Source: Candidatus Zhuqueibacterota bacterium
GTDB lineage: Bacteria > Zhuqueibacterota > Zhuqueibacteria > Residuimicrobiales > Krinioviventaceae
Length of the DNA stretch: 61,265 bases
Assembly: GCA_016934825.1 (NCBI GenBank)
Contig: JAFGSB010000033.1
Location: forward strand, 1 to 61,265
Direction of reading: 5' to 3'
The notes below the pieces were generated by a model. It saw nothing but the letters and a program-made list of their open reading frames with translations. It did no database searches and was not told the origin of the DNA. The position numbers and the translations under genes were made by a program. Numbering within the stretch: position 1 is the first letter of the stretch; each line of letters opens with the position of its first letter. Below are positions 27,201 to 35,916 of the stretch, piece by piece.

Positions 27201-27490
27201 TCGGTTTCGCGACCAGGGCGGGAAAAATCGCAGTGGGACGCTCGGCCGTAACCAAAGCTTTAATTAAAAATAAAGTCCACCTGCTGATGATCGCCGAAGA
27301 CGCTTCGCCAAAAATCATCAAGGAATACGGCAAAGTCCCGAATGTCAAAGCGTGTTATTTTTTATCCAGAACCGAACTGGGTGAATTGACGGGAAGAGAT
27401 GAGACTGCTGTACTTGGAATATGCGACGCAAATTTTGCCAATTCGATAAAAAAACTGATTCCCCCGGAATCGTTTTCTATAAATTGCTGA
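27173..27490 (+). CDS. ylxQ: YlxQ, L7Ae-family ribosomal protein
   Basis: 105 residues with the L7Ae/L30e fold: IRTLIGFATRAGKIAVGRSA, then LLMIAEDASPKI, then ELGELTGRDETAVLGI. It binds kink-turn-type RNA in homologues. It is translated in a different frame from the overlapping ylxR end. Its 3' end overlaps the end of the convergent queT-like gene by 14 nt. A ribosome site is not obvious; coupling to ylxR is likely. Confidence 0.9.
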   Translation: MPENKIRTLIGFATRAGKIAVGRSAVTKALIKNKVHLLMIAEDASPKIIKEYGKVPNVKACYFLSRTELGELTGRDETAVLGICDANFANSIKKLIPPESFSINC

Positions 27491-27947
27491 AACGGTTTTT
27501 GATCGCGTACAGCAAAAACAGGCCGAGGAGATAACAGGCCGCAAACTGGCCCACGGCAATATAGCCGACGGTAACCCAATAGGGAACATCGGCGAGCCAG
27601 GCAAGATACAAACTGACGCCAAATGCATTTATAACAACGGGCGGTAACGGCGCAAGCCACGGCTTGTTGAACCGCCGCAACCAGTAGGTCAAAAACGCGG
27701 CGATCAGGGTGAGGAAACTGCCGCCGAAAATATCGATCGGACCATAACCGCCGAAGATGTTTGCGGCCATACAACCCAGGTAAAGCCCGGGAATGGCCTG
27801 TGGAAAAAAGTAGGGTAATACGGTCAACGCCTCGGCAATACGCACCTGGACAGGACCGTAACTGACAGGCGCTAAAATTAATGTTAACGCGGCGTATAAT
27901 GCGCCTATGATCGCCGCTGTGGTAATGAATCGGGTATCTAACTTCAT
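27477..27947 (-). CDS. queT: QueT-family transporter (queuosine precursor ECF S component)
   Basis: 156 residues with five or six hydrophobic helices. The start MKLDTRFITTAAIIGALYAA, then LAPVSYGPVQVRIAEALTVL (the VQ.RI.E.L motif), PYFFPQAIPGLYLGC and the NIFGGYGPIDIFGGS loop define the QueT family. It would bind preQ1/queuosine precursors for an ECF transporter. The reading frame extends upstream to 28271, but that part is the shadow of the nth gene. GGAG lies about 11 nt before the ATG. Only six bases separate its start from the divergent nth start, so each promoter must lie inside the other gene. Confidence 0.88.
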   Translation of the reverse strand: MKLDTRFITTAAIIGALYAALTLILAPVSYGPVQVRIAEALTVLPYFFPQAIPGLYLGCMAANIFGGYGPIDIFGGSFLTLIAAFLTYWLRRFNKPWLAPLPPVVINAFGVSLYLAWLADVPYWVTVGYIAVGQFAACYLLGLFLLYAIKNRFSNL

Positions 27948-27953
27948 ATCATT

Positions 27954-28613
27954 ATGGACTCCAAAACTAAAACAAAACTCATTACAGAACGTCTGGAGAA
28001 AGCCTTTGGTATACCGAAATGGAAAGGGAAAGGCAAACCTCTGGACAGCCTGATATTGACTATTCTGTCGCAAAGCACCAACGACCGAAACCGGGACATG
28101 GCTTACACCCGCCTGAAAGAACGGTTCCCGGATTGGATGTCGGTCATGAACGCTCCGGTGGAAAAGATTGTCGACGCCATACGTCCCGCCGGACTGGGAA
28201 ACCAGAAAAGCGTCCGTATCAAAGATGTGCTCAAATGGGTCTATGACACATACGGCACATTTGATCTGCATTTTCTATGCGACAGGGACCCGGAAGAAGT
28301 GATCCACACTTTTCTGCAGCTCAAGGGTGTGGGCATAAAAACCATCAGTGTAGTGTTGATGTTCACCTGCGGCGTGGATATATTTCCGGTCGACACACAT
28401 GTACACCGCATCTGCCGGCGGCTGGGCCTGGTACCTGACAAAACCTCCGCCGAAAAAACTCATCACCTGATGCAGTCAATCGTACCGGCCGGCAAATCCT
28501 ATTCACTGCACATGAACTTTTTGAAACTCGGCCGCACAATTTGTCTGGCCCGGAAACCGAAATGTGCCGTATGCCCGGTAAACACTCTTTGTCCGTCCGC
28601 ACAACCGGACTGA
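27954..28613 (+). CDS. nth: Endonuclease III family DNA glycosylase
   Basis: 219 residues. The HhH-GPD fold shows LDSLILTILSQSTNDRNRD (canonical LS.QT.D), the hairpin LKGVGIKTISVVL with the catalytic Lys, the catalytic Asp in FPVDTHVHRICRRLGL, and a C-terminal iron-sulfur loop C-x6-C-x2-C-x5-C. It removes oxidised pyrimidines or similar lesions. The SQST in place of SQQT and the C-terminal PSAQPD end suggest a branch near Nth/UPF thermophilic glycosylases rather than classical Nth. It abuts the convergent alkyltransferase-like gene with no gap. Confidence 0.88.
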   Translation: MDSKTKTKLITERLEKAFGIPKWKGKGKPLDSLILTILSQSTNDRNRDMAYTRLKERFPDWMSVMNAPVEKIVDAIRPAGLGNQKSVRIKDVLKWVYDTYGTFDLHFLCDRDPEEVIHTFLQLKGVGIKTISVVLMFTCGVDIFPVDTHVHRICRRLGLVPDKTSAEKTHHLMQSIVPAGKSYSLHMNFLKLGRTICLARKPKCAVCPVNTLCPSAQPD

Positions 28614-28946
28614 TCAATCCTGAAGTTCATCCGGTAACGGACGCCAGCCGTATTTTTTCAGGTCGATAATACCGTACAAATCCGGCAGCACACCTTCCTG
28701 TTCCAGTAATTGTCTTTGCAGAAAGCCGTACTGATTATCCTCATCCAGACTTATTTTGCCCCTGGAATTGATCACCCTGTGCCAGGGCAGGTCCAGTTCT
28801 TCGGGACAAGCGTTCATGGCCCAGCCGACGGTCCGGGCCGCGCGGGGATTGCCCAGCAGCGTGGCAATTTGTCCGTATGTCGCTACTTTACCCCACGGTA
28901 TCCGGTTGACGATACGCCACACATTTTCAAAAAATCCTGATGCCAT
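28614..28946 (-). CDS. Alkyltransferase-like (ATL) DNA repair protein
   Basis: 110 residues with the fold of the MGMT C-terminal domain: IPWGKVATYGQIATLLG, ARTVGWAMNACP, then LPWHRVINSRGKIS. In active methyltransferases the last motif is PCHRV; here the acceptor Cys is Trp. This is the mark of ATL proteins, which bind O6-alkylguanine and hand it to nucleotide excision repair. AAGGA precedes the ATG. It converges exactly on the nth stop codon. Confidence 0.9.
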   Translation of the reverse strand: MASGFFENVWRIVNRIPWGKVATYGQIATLLGNPRAARTVGWAMNACPEELDLPWHRVINSRGKISLDEDNQYGFLQRQLLEQEGVLPDLYGIIDLKKYGWRPLPDELQD

Positions 28947-29071
28947 TTTCCTTATTTATTTACCACAATGTATGAAATTAAAGTTTTTCATACAAGTAAA
29001 GAACATGATTATGTTTATGGTGGCTTGTTCAAAAGGTAGAAGTCAGTGTGCGCCAAGGCGTACTCTACTGG

Positions 29072-30109
29072 TTAAATAAACGTGGTTTCAGATTTAGGGT
29101 GGCTGATGCTGCCTTTACTTTGCAACTGTTTGAAATCATTCACGGAAATATAAACTTCATTCCAGTATCTGAGGGCGATTCCTGTATTAAATGTCATTTC
29201 ACCCACGTCTTCCCCGAAAACAAAATGTCTGATCGCAGCCTCTGTTTCGTTAAATCCGAATTTCGCGCGCATGACCGTTGTACCGGAAAACCGCGGATTT
29301 ATTTCTATCACCACGGGTTGACCGTCTGATATTCTCATTTGGAAATTACATGGACCGTAAGGTTTTAACCGGTTGCCGATCTGTCTTACTTTTTCTTCAA
29401 TATCCGGGAAATGGTCAATTATTGCCCGATAGGTCGTTCCGCAGTATAACTCGCGTTTGATGGTAATAACCCCGGCTATTTTATTGTCCCGTGTCATAAA
29501 CAAACCGGAAGTGTATTCCTGGTCCTCCGTTCCGACATACTCCTGAATAATTGTATTATTATTTCTTTTCACAAAAACCTGTAATTCATCATAATTATAC
29601 GCAATATTTACACCCCTTGAGGCGGAACCCGATCTCGGTTTGATAATGACCGGAAATCCCTTTTGAGCCAGGAATTCTTTTATTTCTTTTTCCTGATGCG
29701 GAAGAAAAGTGTGGGGCGCGTTGAATCCATTTCTTTTTAAAAACAAAAACGTTTCCCATTTATCATTACCGATTTTTATCACTTTGGGAGAACTGACAAT
29801 AACTCTGGCGTTCGTTTCCTGTTCAATTATTTCTTTGTGCTGCGCTAAAACGGGAAGTTCCGGATCACAGCCAATCAAAAGGGCATGTATATTTTGCTCC
29901 TTACAAATTTGAATTATTTTTTCTATGTAATTCTGAGAATGAACCGAAGGAGTTATATAGCCTGAATCCGCCCTGTAAAGGCCGGCAGATAAAGGATTGC
30001 AATCCATAGTAATAATTCTGCAACCCAGCCCGCACATTTTCAGAGCTTTCATAATACTTTGTCCAACCCCTCCCCCAACAGCGGTAACCAGAACATTTAC
30101 TTCATTCAC
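29072..30109 (-). CDS. ATP-grasp family ligase
   Basis: 345 residues. An N-terminal Rossmann-like part (NVLVTAVGGGVGQSIMKAL, ALLIGCDPELPVLA) leads into the ATP-grasp core: FPVIIKPRSGSASRGV, IIQEYVG, and the metal-binding QPVVIEINPRFSGTTVMR. It resembles CarB/PylC-type carboxylate-amine ligases. The substrate is unknown. The start is a GTG whose GTGA overlaps the stop of the PHP gene, with GAGAGG upstream. It is the last gene of the SDR-PHP-ATP-grasp operon. Confidence 0.87.
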   Translation of the reverse strand: MNEVNVLVTAVGGGVGQSIMKALKMCGLGCRIITMDCNPLSAGLYRADSGYITPSVHSQNYIEKIIQICKEQNIHALLIGCDPELPVLAQHKEIIEQETNARVIVSSPKVIKIGNDKWETFLFLKRNGFNAPHTFLPHQEKEIKEFLAQKGFPVIIKPRSGSASRGVNIAYNYDELQVFVKRNNNTIIQEYVGTEDQEYTSGLFMTRDNKIAGVITIKRELYCGTTYRAIIDHFPDIEEKVRQIGNRLKPYGPCNFQMRISDGQPVVIEINPRFSGTTVMRAKFGFNETEAAIRHFVFGEDVGEMTFNTGIALRYWNEVYISVNDFKQLQSKGSISHPKSETTFI

Positions 30110-30813
30110 AGGATACCTCTCAGTAAATTCACAATCGTACCGGTCTCCGGGTCGGAATGGGCGTCCGAACCCAAAGAAATAAATATATCCTCACTTATGC
30201 AAATCTCAAGCCATTCCTTTATATTGTTGCAATATTTGGAATTTATTTCAATGGCGACGTTGTATTGTTTGGCCGCTTTGACTATTTCCCTGAAATACCC
30301 GACCGGGAATTCACCATAATATTTCTCATAAATGCCTCCCGGATGGGCCAATATGTCAATCGGGGCGTTTTCGATGAGTCCCATGGACGCTTCAAATTCC
30401 ATTTGGACTGCTTTTTCTGGGCTGATTTGTTCGAGTTCCGACAAGTTCTCCAATCCCGGATACCTGTGCACTGCGCCGATAACCACTTCCGATTCATTTA
30501 TCATCTCCGTGGTGGCATCAAGAGCGCCCTGATAATCAAGGGCCTTTGCCTCAATACCATAGTAAATTTTTAATTGGGGATAGGCCTTTCTAATATTTTT
30601 CACTTCCCGGGAAAAGGTCCCAAACCAACCTGAAGATTTTCGTACATGCTCCGTAAAAGCAATTGCGGACAACCCCTTTTTGATTGCAGAAATTATATAT
30701 TCCTCTATGGAACTTTTACCGTCCGTAAAAGTTGTGTGAATATGAAAATCCACCGTGGGTATGTCTTTTGGAAGTCGTGACGCTCTAAATAAAATGGGGT
30801 TTCTTTTTTTCAT
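30106..30813 (-). CDS. PHP domain phosphoesterase
   Basis: 235 residues. All PHP metal-binding motifs are visible: DFHIHTTFTDG, AFTEHV, YYGIEAKALD, VIGAVHRYPG, DILAHPGG, VAIEINSKY and LGSDAHSDPETG. It should hydrolyse a phosphate ester using three metal ions; the substrate is unknown (histidinol phosphate or a nucleotide or sugar phosphate are the family possibilities). There is no polymerase or other fused domain. It starts 7 nt after the SDR gene and overlaps the ATP-grasp gene by four nucleotides. Confidence 0.88.
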   Translation of the reverse strand: MKKRNPILFRASRLPKDIPTVDFHIHTTFTDGKSSIEEYIISAIKKGLSAIAFTEHVRKSSGWFGTFSREVKNIRKAYPQLKIYYGIEAKALDYQGALDATTEMINESEVVIGAVHRYPGLENLSELEQISPEKAVQMEFEASMGLIENAPIDILAHPGGIYEKYYGEFPVGYFREIVKAAKQYNVAIEINSKYCNNIKEWLEICISEDIFISLGSDAHSDPETGTIVNLLRGIL

Positions 30814-30820
30814 GTCTTGA

Positions 30821-31771
30821 TTATGTGAGATAAGCGTTAATCAGTTCTTTTACACCTTCTTTAACAGATATGGAGGGATACCATCCGACTTTGGTTTTCA
30901 CTTTTGTAATATCCAGCCAAACAGATGACAATCCTTTACTGTCAATGTAATTTTGTGTATCTATATAAGAAATTTCAGGCTCTTTCAGACCCAGTTCTGT
31001 TGCCGACTCTTTATAAATCGCGGCCAGCTCGTTCATACTTACAGCCCTGCCGCCGCCGACATTATAGGATTCATTCCAGGCGGAATCGGGGGCGGTTAAC
31101 AATTTATAAACACAATCACATACATCCCTGACATGAACCAGGTCTACGGATTGATTGCCATCTCCATACAGCGTCAGTTTTTCGCCCTGGCATACGGAAC
31201 GGGCGAATTTGTTCGTAAATTCAACTTTGATACGGCTGGGTAAAGTCCCCACACCAAACATATGCACCAGGCGCAGGTTCGCGTATTTCGTGTTCGATCC
31301 GGCTAAATTTTTTGTTATAACTTCATTGACATAAGTGATCAAAAATTTTGGAGTGACGGGTTTGGGAATCAGGTCTTCTTTGAGCGGCATGGTGCTTTGA
31401 GGACCATATATACCGAACGCCGATGCAAAGATAAAATACGGCACATTGAATTTATGTGCCGCCTGTACAATCCGAAACGTTCCGCCGACATTATTATCAA
31501 TAACAAACCCGCTTTTATCCTCACAGTCAAAAGGATTATGTTCACTGGCAAGATGAACAACGGCGTCGATGTTGCCGAAATCATAAACATGATCCCGCAA
31601 ATCTCCGTAAATATATACAAGCTTTTGAGGAAAATTAATTTTCGCGCCGAGTTCCCTGACTTTTTCACGGTCACGCACCAGCGCAAAAACTTTAACATTT
31701 TTTTCTTTAATTAAACGGGAAATCAATGCGGATCCCAGATAACCCGTTCCTCCGGTTATGAATACGTTCAT
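30821..31771 (-). CDS. NAD-dependent epimerase/dehydratase-like (extended SDR)
   Basis: 316 residues. The NAD-binding motif is FITGGTGYLGSALISRL, with AVVHLASEHNPFD and a Ser-containing FIFASAFGIYGP. Where extended SDRs carry YxxxK the text reads KFLITYVNEV, so neither the Tyr nor the Lys is where expected. The later part (LTLYGDGNQSVDLVHVRDV, YNVGGGRAVSMNELA) fits nucleotide-sugar epimerases. It may be inactive, use another residue, or act on a different step. AAGGTGG lies 9 nt upstream of the ATG. It is the first gene of the three-gene operon. Confidence 0.85.
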   Translation of the reverse strand: MNVFITGGTGYLGSALISRLIKEKNVKVFALVRDREKVRELGAKINFPQKLVYIYGDLRDHVYDFGNIDAVVHLASEHNPFDCEDKSGFVIDNNVGGTFRIVQAAHKFNVPYFIFASAFGIYGPQSTMPLKEDLIPKPVTPKFLITYVNEVITKNLAGSNTKYANLRLVHMFGVGTLPSRIKVEFTNKFARSVCQGEKLTLYGDGNQSVDLVHVRDVCDCVYKLLTAPDSAWNESYNVGGGRAVSMNELAAIYKESATELGLKEPEISYIDTQNYIDSKGLSSVWLDITKVKTKVGWYPSISVKEGVKELINAYLT

Positions 31772-32104
31772 CTGTTTTTTCCACCTTCATGTATTGAATT
31801 AATGAGTAAAATAGAAAGTATAATTATAATAAAACTGAAAATTATTAATCAAAACGGTTAAAGAGTGATATTGGTGGTTTTAAAATCAAAAAAATTATTT
31901 AGATTTAGTATACCTAACAAATTTACAGGAAAAAAAATTGCATAAAATCCTGTTAACCTAAAATATTTTATGACGTGCTGTATTTTTTAAACGGTTGAAA
32001 TGCAAGCGGATTTTTCTTATATTGTTCAATAATTTATAACATGTCCCCATTTAACCGGACACCAGTAAACTCAAATAAATAATTGAGTAATCGGGAGGAA
32101 TCCA
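31772..32104. other. Divergent intergenic region with relic of a MITE-like element
   Basis: AT-rich spacer between the divergent SDR and ABC-F transcripts. A decayed right end of the MITE-like repeat lies at 31995-32067. No other feature is supported. Confidence 0.45.
31995..32067. mobile_element. MITE-like element, decayed right end (copy C)
   Basis: TTGAAATGCAAGCGGATTTT near 31995 resembles the conserved subterminal part of the full copies (TTGAACATGCAAACCGGATC), and TTAACCGGACACCAGT at 32051-32066 is the terminal repeat. No left end could be found in the preceding 200 bp. Confidence 0.5.
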
Positions 32105-32224
32105 ATGATTTTTCATCATGTCTCTTTACGAGTGATTAATCCGTTAAAACGATCTAACGCAGCAGGAGTAAATGATGAAAGAATTTTTAAACGTCAGCAA
32201 TCTGTCTTTTACATACGAAAATAA
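32105..32224 (+). CDS. Candidate leader peptide of the ABC-F gene
   Basis: A 39-residue ORF beginning MIFHHVSLRVINPLKRSN. It has a strong GGGAGGA ribosome site 5 nt before its ATG, stronger than that of the ABC-F gene itself. It runs into the ABC-F coding region in another frame and stops 50 nt past its start. Antibiotic-resistance ABC-F genes are often controlled by translated leaders whose stalled ribosome alters folding of the mRNA. The peptide is not recognised, and it could also be a chance ORF. Confidence 0.45.
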   Translation: MIFHHVSLRVINPLKRSNAAGVNDERIFKRQQSVFYIRK

Positions 32225-33686
32225 TATAGAACCCATATTTTCCTCAGTATCTTTCCAGCTCCAGGCCGGATGGACCGGTATTGTCGGCGCCAACGGCGGC
32301 GGAAAAACCACACTGGTGAAATTATTGACCGGGGAGTTATCCCCGGCATCCGGTATTATAACCTTCCAGGGTACCGCTTGTTATTGCGAGCAAAGGGCGG
32401 ATTTCATTCCACCGGATTACGAAAAATTTTATAATTCGACAGACCGATTTGTTTTCCAGTTGAAAAAATTTTTGAATTTTCAGGATGACTGGCCGTCCCG
32501 ATGGGACACCCTGAGTTACGGTGAAAGAAAACGTCTTCAACTTGCCATCGCGCTGGCAAAACAGCCTTCCGTACTGGCTGTTGACGAACCCACAAATCAC
32601 TTGGACCACAGCAGTAAACAAATCATTATCAAATCTTTAAAGTTGTATAAATCAATCGGTTTACTGATCAGTCACGACCGGGAACTACTGGATTCCTTAT
32701 GTACCCATACGCTGTTTATTTTTCCTCCAGACATCGATCTGCGCAGGTGCGCCTATAGCACCGCCGCAGAAGAGATCGACAGGGAGAAACATTACCAACA
32801 ATTCGAATACGAAAAAACCAAAAAGGAAGTCAAAAGACTGCGCAAACGGGTCATTCAGCAAAGAAATAAAGCCGGTAAAGCGGATAAATTAAAATCAAAA
32901 CGAAATATTCACATCAAAGATCATGATAAAAAAGCGAAAATGGACCAGGCCCGATTGACAGGCAAAGACAGGATTGAAGGAGACATACAAAAAAGGCTGA
33001 ATTCCAGACTGGAACGCGCACAAAAAATCCAAAACTCTTTCGGGATCAAAAAGACTTTTCAGGGGGGCATCAGTTTTCCCGTGAACCGGGCACACACGAA
33101 TTTTCCGGTATTTATTCCCAAAGGTTCCATCCAGCTCGGCAAAAAAAAATATGTGGAATTCCCGGAACTGGTTATCAACTTTGGGGAAAAAATCGGTATC
33201 ATCGGCGATAACGGATCAGGTAAAAGTTCATTTATCAGATATATCCTTAAAAAAAAGTTGATACCGAAAAACAATTTGATCTACATCCCGCAGGAAATAG
33301 ATATTAACGAATCATCTACAATCCTAAAGCGAATTCAGGAGTATGACAACGACACCAAAGGGCAGATTATGACAATTATCCGCCGCCTGGGCTCGGACCC
33401 GTTTCGGGTCCTGGATACGATTATGCCAAGTCCGGGCGAAGTAAGAAAACTGCTGCTGGCGGAAGGGATCATGCTCGATCCTGGTTTGATTTTCATGGAC
33501 GAACCGACCAATCACATGGATGTATTCTCCATTCAGCATATTGAAAGCGCGCTGCAGGAATGCCCCTGTTCCCAGTTACTGGTCAGCCATGATTTTGTAT
33601 TTCTGAAACATACGGTAACATATTACTGGAAATTTCAACAATATGAAAATAACAGGTTCAGGATTGTCGCCCGGGATGTTGTTTAG
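32175..33686 (+). CDS. ABC-F family ATPase (ribosome protection type)
   Basis: About 503 residues. Two ATPase domains in one chain without membrane helices: domain 1 has GANGGGKTTLVKLL, LSYGERKRLQLAIAL and VDEPTNHLD; domain 2 has GDNGSGKSSFIRYI, SPGEVRKLLLA and FMDEPTNHMD. Between them is a long, basic, charged helical linker (about 200-290; KKEVKRLRKRVIQQRNKA) as in Vga/Lsa/Msr proteins that enter the ribosome and displace antibiotics. Two adjacent ATGs occur; the second (32175) is 6 nt after AGGAG and preferred. Translation factor EttA-like roles cannot be excluded. The upstream leader ORF supports regulated expression. Confidence 0.88.
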   Translation: MKEFLNVSNLSFTYENNIEPIFSSVSFQLQAGWTGIVGANGGGKTTLVKLLTGELSPASGIITFQGTACYCEQRADFIPPDYEKFYNSTDRFVFQLKKFLNFQDDWPSRWDTLSYGERKRLQLAIALAKQPSVLAVDEPTNHLDHSSKQIIIKSLKLYKSIGLLISHDRELLDSLCTHTLFIFPPDIDLRRCAYSTAAEEIDREKHYQQFEYEKTKKEVKRLRKRVIQQRNKAGKADKLKSKRNIHIKDHDKKAKMDQARLTGKDRIEGDIQKRLNSRLERAQKIQNSFGIKKTFQGGISFPVNRAHTNFPVFIPKGSIQLGKKKYVEFPELVINFGEKIGIIGDNGSGKSSFIRYILKKKLIPKNNLIYIPQEIDINESSTILKRIQEYDNDTKGQIMTIIRRLGSDPFRVLDTIMPSPGEVRKLLLAEGIMLDPGLIFMDEPTNHMDVFSIQHIESALQECPCSQLLVSHDFVFLKHTVTYYWKFQQYENNRFRIVARDVV

Positions 33687-34078
33687 CAGGTAATCTGTTC
33701 CGGGCTTAACAAAATCCCGGTACAATAAATCTGAAAATAAAGACCCGATCTTTAGTCCACACGGCACCTGGGGATATTGTAATAATTCTCCCCGTCCTGT
33801 CCCGTTTGGGGATGGGGCGCAGGGGACAACAAGGTGGATTTGACCTAAACTCATCACAGGTACGTCCGCCTAAAGGGAAAGGGTTCAGCAAAGTGCACCG
33901 CATATTAAATATGAAATGAGTGAAAAATACTGACAAAAGCCCGTACATAATTTTTCTTGCTTTTCATACTCATTATTTATAATATGTTTTATATAACATT
34001 TATATGTCATGGGGCAGTACGTTATATGATATTTAAATAAATATTTATTATAAGATTCTTAATACAATCCAGGAGAAA
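33687..34078. other. Intergenic, GC-rich palindromic repeat
   Basis: A weak stem (CCGGG...CCCGG) lies at about 33698-33718 after the ABC-F stop, without a T run. At 33790-33823 is an inverted copy of the TTGCGCCCC palindrome family. The rest is AT-rich with nothing supported. Confidence 0.45.
33790..33823. repeat. TTGCGCC palindrome, inverted copy 5
   Basis: Read on the minus strand: CCTGCGCCCCATCCCCAAAC then GGGACAGGACGG. It matches the start of copy 1 (TGCGCCCCAATCCC) with the right arm partly decayed. Confidence 0.4.
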
Positions 34079-34084
34079 ATGATA

Positions 34085-35520
34085 ATGTCAAAAATCAAGC
34101 ATTATTTCATTATTCTCATATTATTAGTAAGCATTGTATGTAAAGTTCATTCACAACCGGTGTATATTGGTAACGTGGAAGGTTCTACTATCATAAACAA
34201 CAATGATTCATTTTTATATGACAGAGATGCTATGCCCTGTTCAGTAGATTTAATGCGGACAGCGGATGATCCGGTAAACGATGGTGAAGAAATCTCAATT
34301 AAATTTTCAATTAAAAATAATGGTAATCAACCATTAGGACCGGTTCAAGTTATAATGAGACATTATAATGCTTTTGTAGGGTTTGTAGATTATGAAAAAT
34401 ACATCACAACACCTCCATTATTACCCGGCCAATATCACGATGACGTATTTCCGGGGAAAATGGAAGTTGCATTCGAAAAAAAAATCCATACTATTAAAAT
34501 AATAACCAGGTATTACGGTGATGAAAATCCGGGTAATGATACATTAAAAACAATTTTTTTGTCTACCCGGATTCGAATAGAGCCGAAATGTTTGAACCCT
34601 TTCAAAGCAGAAATTATACCGGATTTCCGGTCAAACATCGGACATAACCTTTTATGAGGAAAAGTTTTGTGACGGATGGACGGTTTATGACAGCGCCGAT
34701 GTAAAAACGAATCATCATTTAAACTGCTGGTTTTTAACAGAAGACATTTACGGTGAAAAAAGCGCGAAAATAAATCAGACAGCTTTTAAAAAATTTAATT
34801 GTAAAAAAATACCGGCTCATATTGATATTCCACCCCAACCGCAAAACGAAATATTAATCAGTCCGATTTTCGATATAATCAGAATAAATACACAAAGCTA
34901 TGTTTTTTTTGGAATTTGATTCCGAAATATCCGGGACATCCGGTAAAGATTGTCCGATTTACGCGAGCGTTGTACTGACCACTGACGGTGGTTCAACATG
35001 GAAAACCGTCAAGCAATGGAGCAAAGAAACCCCCGGCAGCGAATATTCCATCGATCACACAAAATATTTCCATTCATTTAATATCGCGCCTCTTATTAAA
35101 GGGGCAAAATCGGTACAATTCAGGTTCTGGTGGAGGAACCTGAACAATTCCGGTGAACCGGCCTCCTGGACCATCGATAATGTAACTTTAATAGTACGTT
35201 ATATTTATTCATGCAATGATCCTGATACCGGGGCAATTTCAGATAAATTTGAATTAAAACAAAATTTTCCCAATCCCTTTAATGCGTCCACAACCTTTAA
35301 ATTCAATATGCCCGAACAATCATCTATAACGATTAAAGTATTCAATACCTTGGGCCAGGAAGTCAAAACGCTGGTCGATAAAAATTATGGACCAGGTTTT
35401 CATGAAATAGTATGGGACGGCAGAGACAATTCAGGTCAATTTGTGACCAGCGGATTGTATTTTTACAAAATGCAGGCAGGGGATTTTATGGAAATTAAAA
35501 AGCTCATCATAATTAGATAA
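34085..35520 (+). pseudogene. Type IX secreted protein, frameshifted
   Basis: Three reading-frame segments make one protein. Segment 1 (34085-about 34640) has a signal peptide and a CARDB-like beta domain (NDGEEISIKFSIKNNGNQPL). Segment 2 (about 34640-34905) continues with FYEEKFCDGWTVYDS. Segment 3 (from about 34906) has LTTDGGSTWKTV, WRNLNNSGEPASWTIDNV and ends in a type IX sorting domain (QNFPNPFNASTTFKF, SGLYFYKMQ, KLIIIR). Both joins are +1 shifts; the second lies in a run of eight T. Either the gene is decaying or the assembly carries homopolymer errors. AGGAG precedes two nearby ATGs (34079, 34085). Confidence 0.75.
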
Positions 35521-35916
35521 ATTATCTTATCAACTCCGTCCCACCCCTTTTGCAGTATGAGACGGAATAAATCTTGTTTTGTTTTGTGTGAGCGATCAAT
35601 CCGGTTGTCCATTCGAGGTAGAGTGAACCGAAATTCACCTGCATTTGAATTTAACATGAAAGCAACAATCCCTCGCTGATTCCCCGGGTAGCGCAGATAT
35701 TTGTATTGATGTGATCGTACCTGGACAGTTACACAAAACAAAATCCCAACGCGAACAAATTTCTCCACATTTTTGAAGGTGCGACTGAATCAACCGCCCT
35801 TACTGAGTATTGTGCGTCGAGGAGTACAAAACAGATTGAAAAATACACCAAAATGCTTTTAGCCGGAAAATTAGAATTGATAATAATCCGATATTTTATT
35901 ATTTTACAGTCAATAT
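35521..35916. other. Intergenic region upstream of MITE copy A
   Basis: It contains a stem near 35537-35567 (CCGTCCCACC...GAGACGG) that resembles one at 50666. A plus-strand stretch at about 35744-35890 stays open for some 50 codons without a start and may be a gene remnant; no family was recognised. Confidence 0.3.

Noticed and set aside
27948-28271. N-terminal extension of the queT-like frame
   Set aside because: It is the antisense of nth; the QueT family start matches the ATG at 27947.
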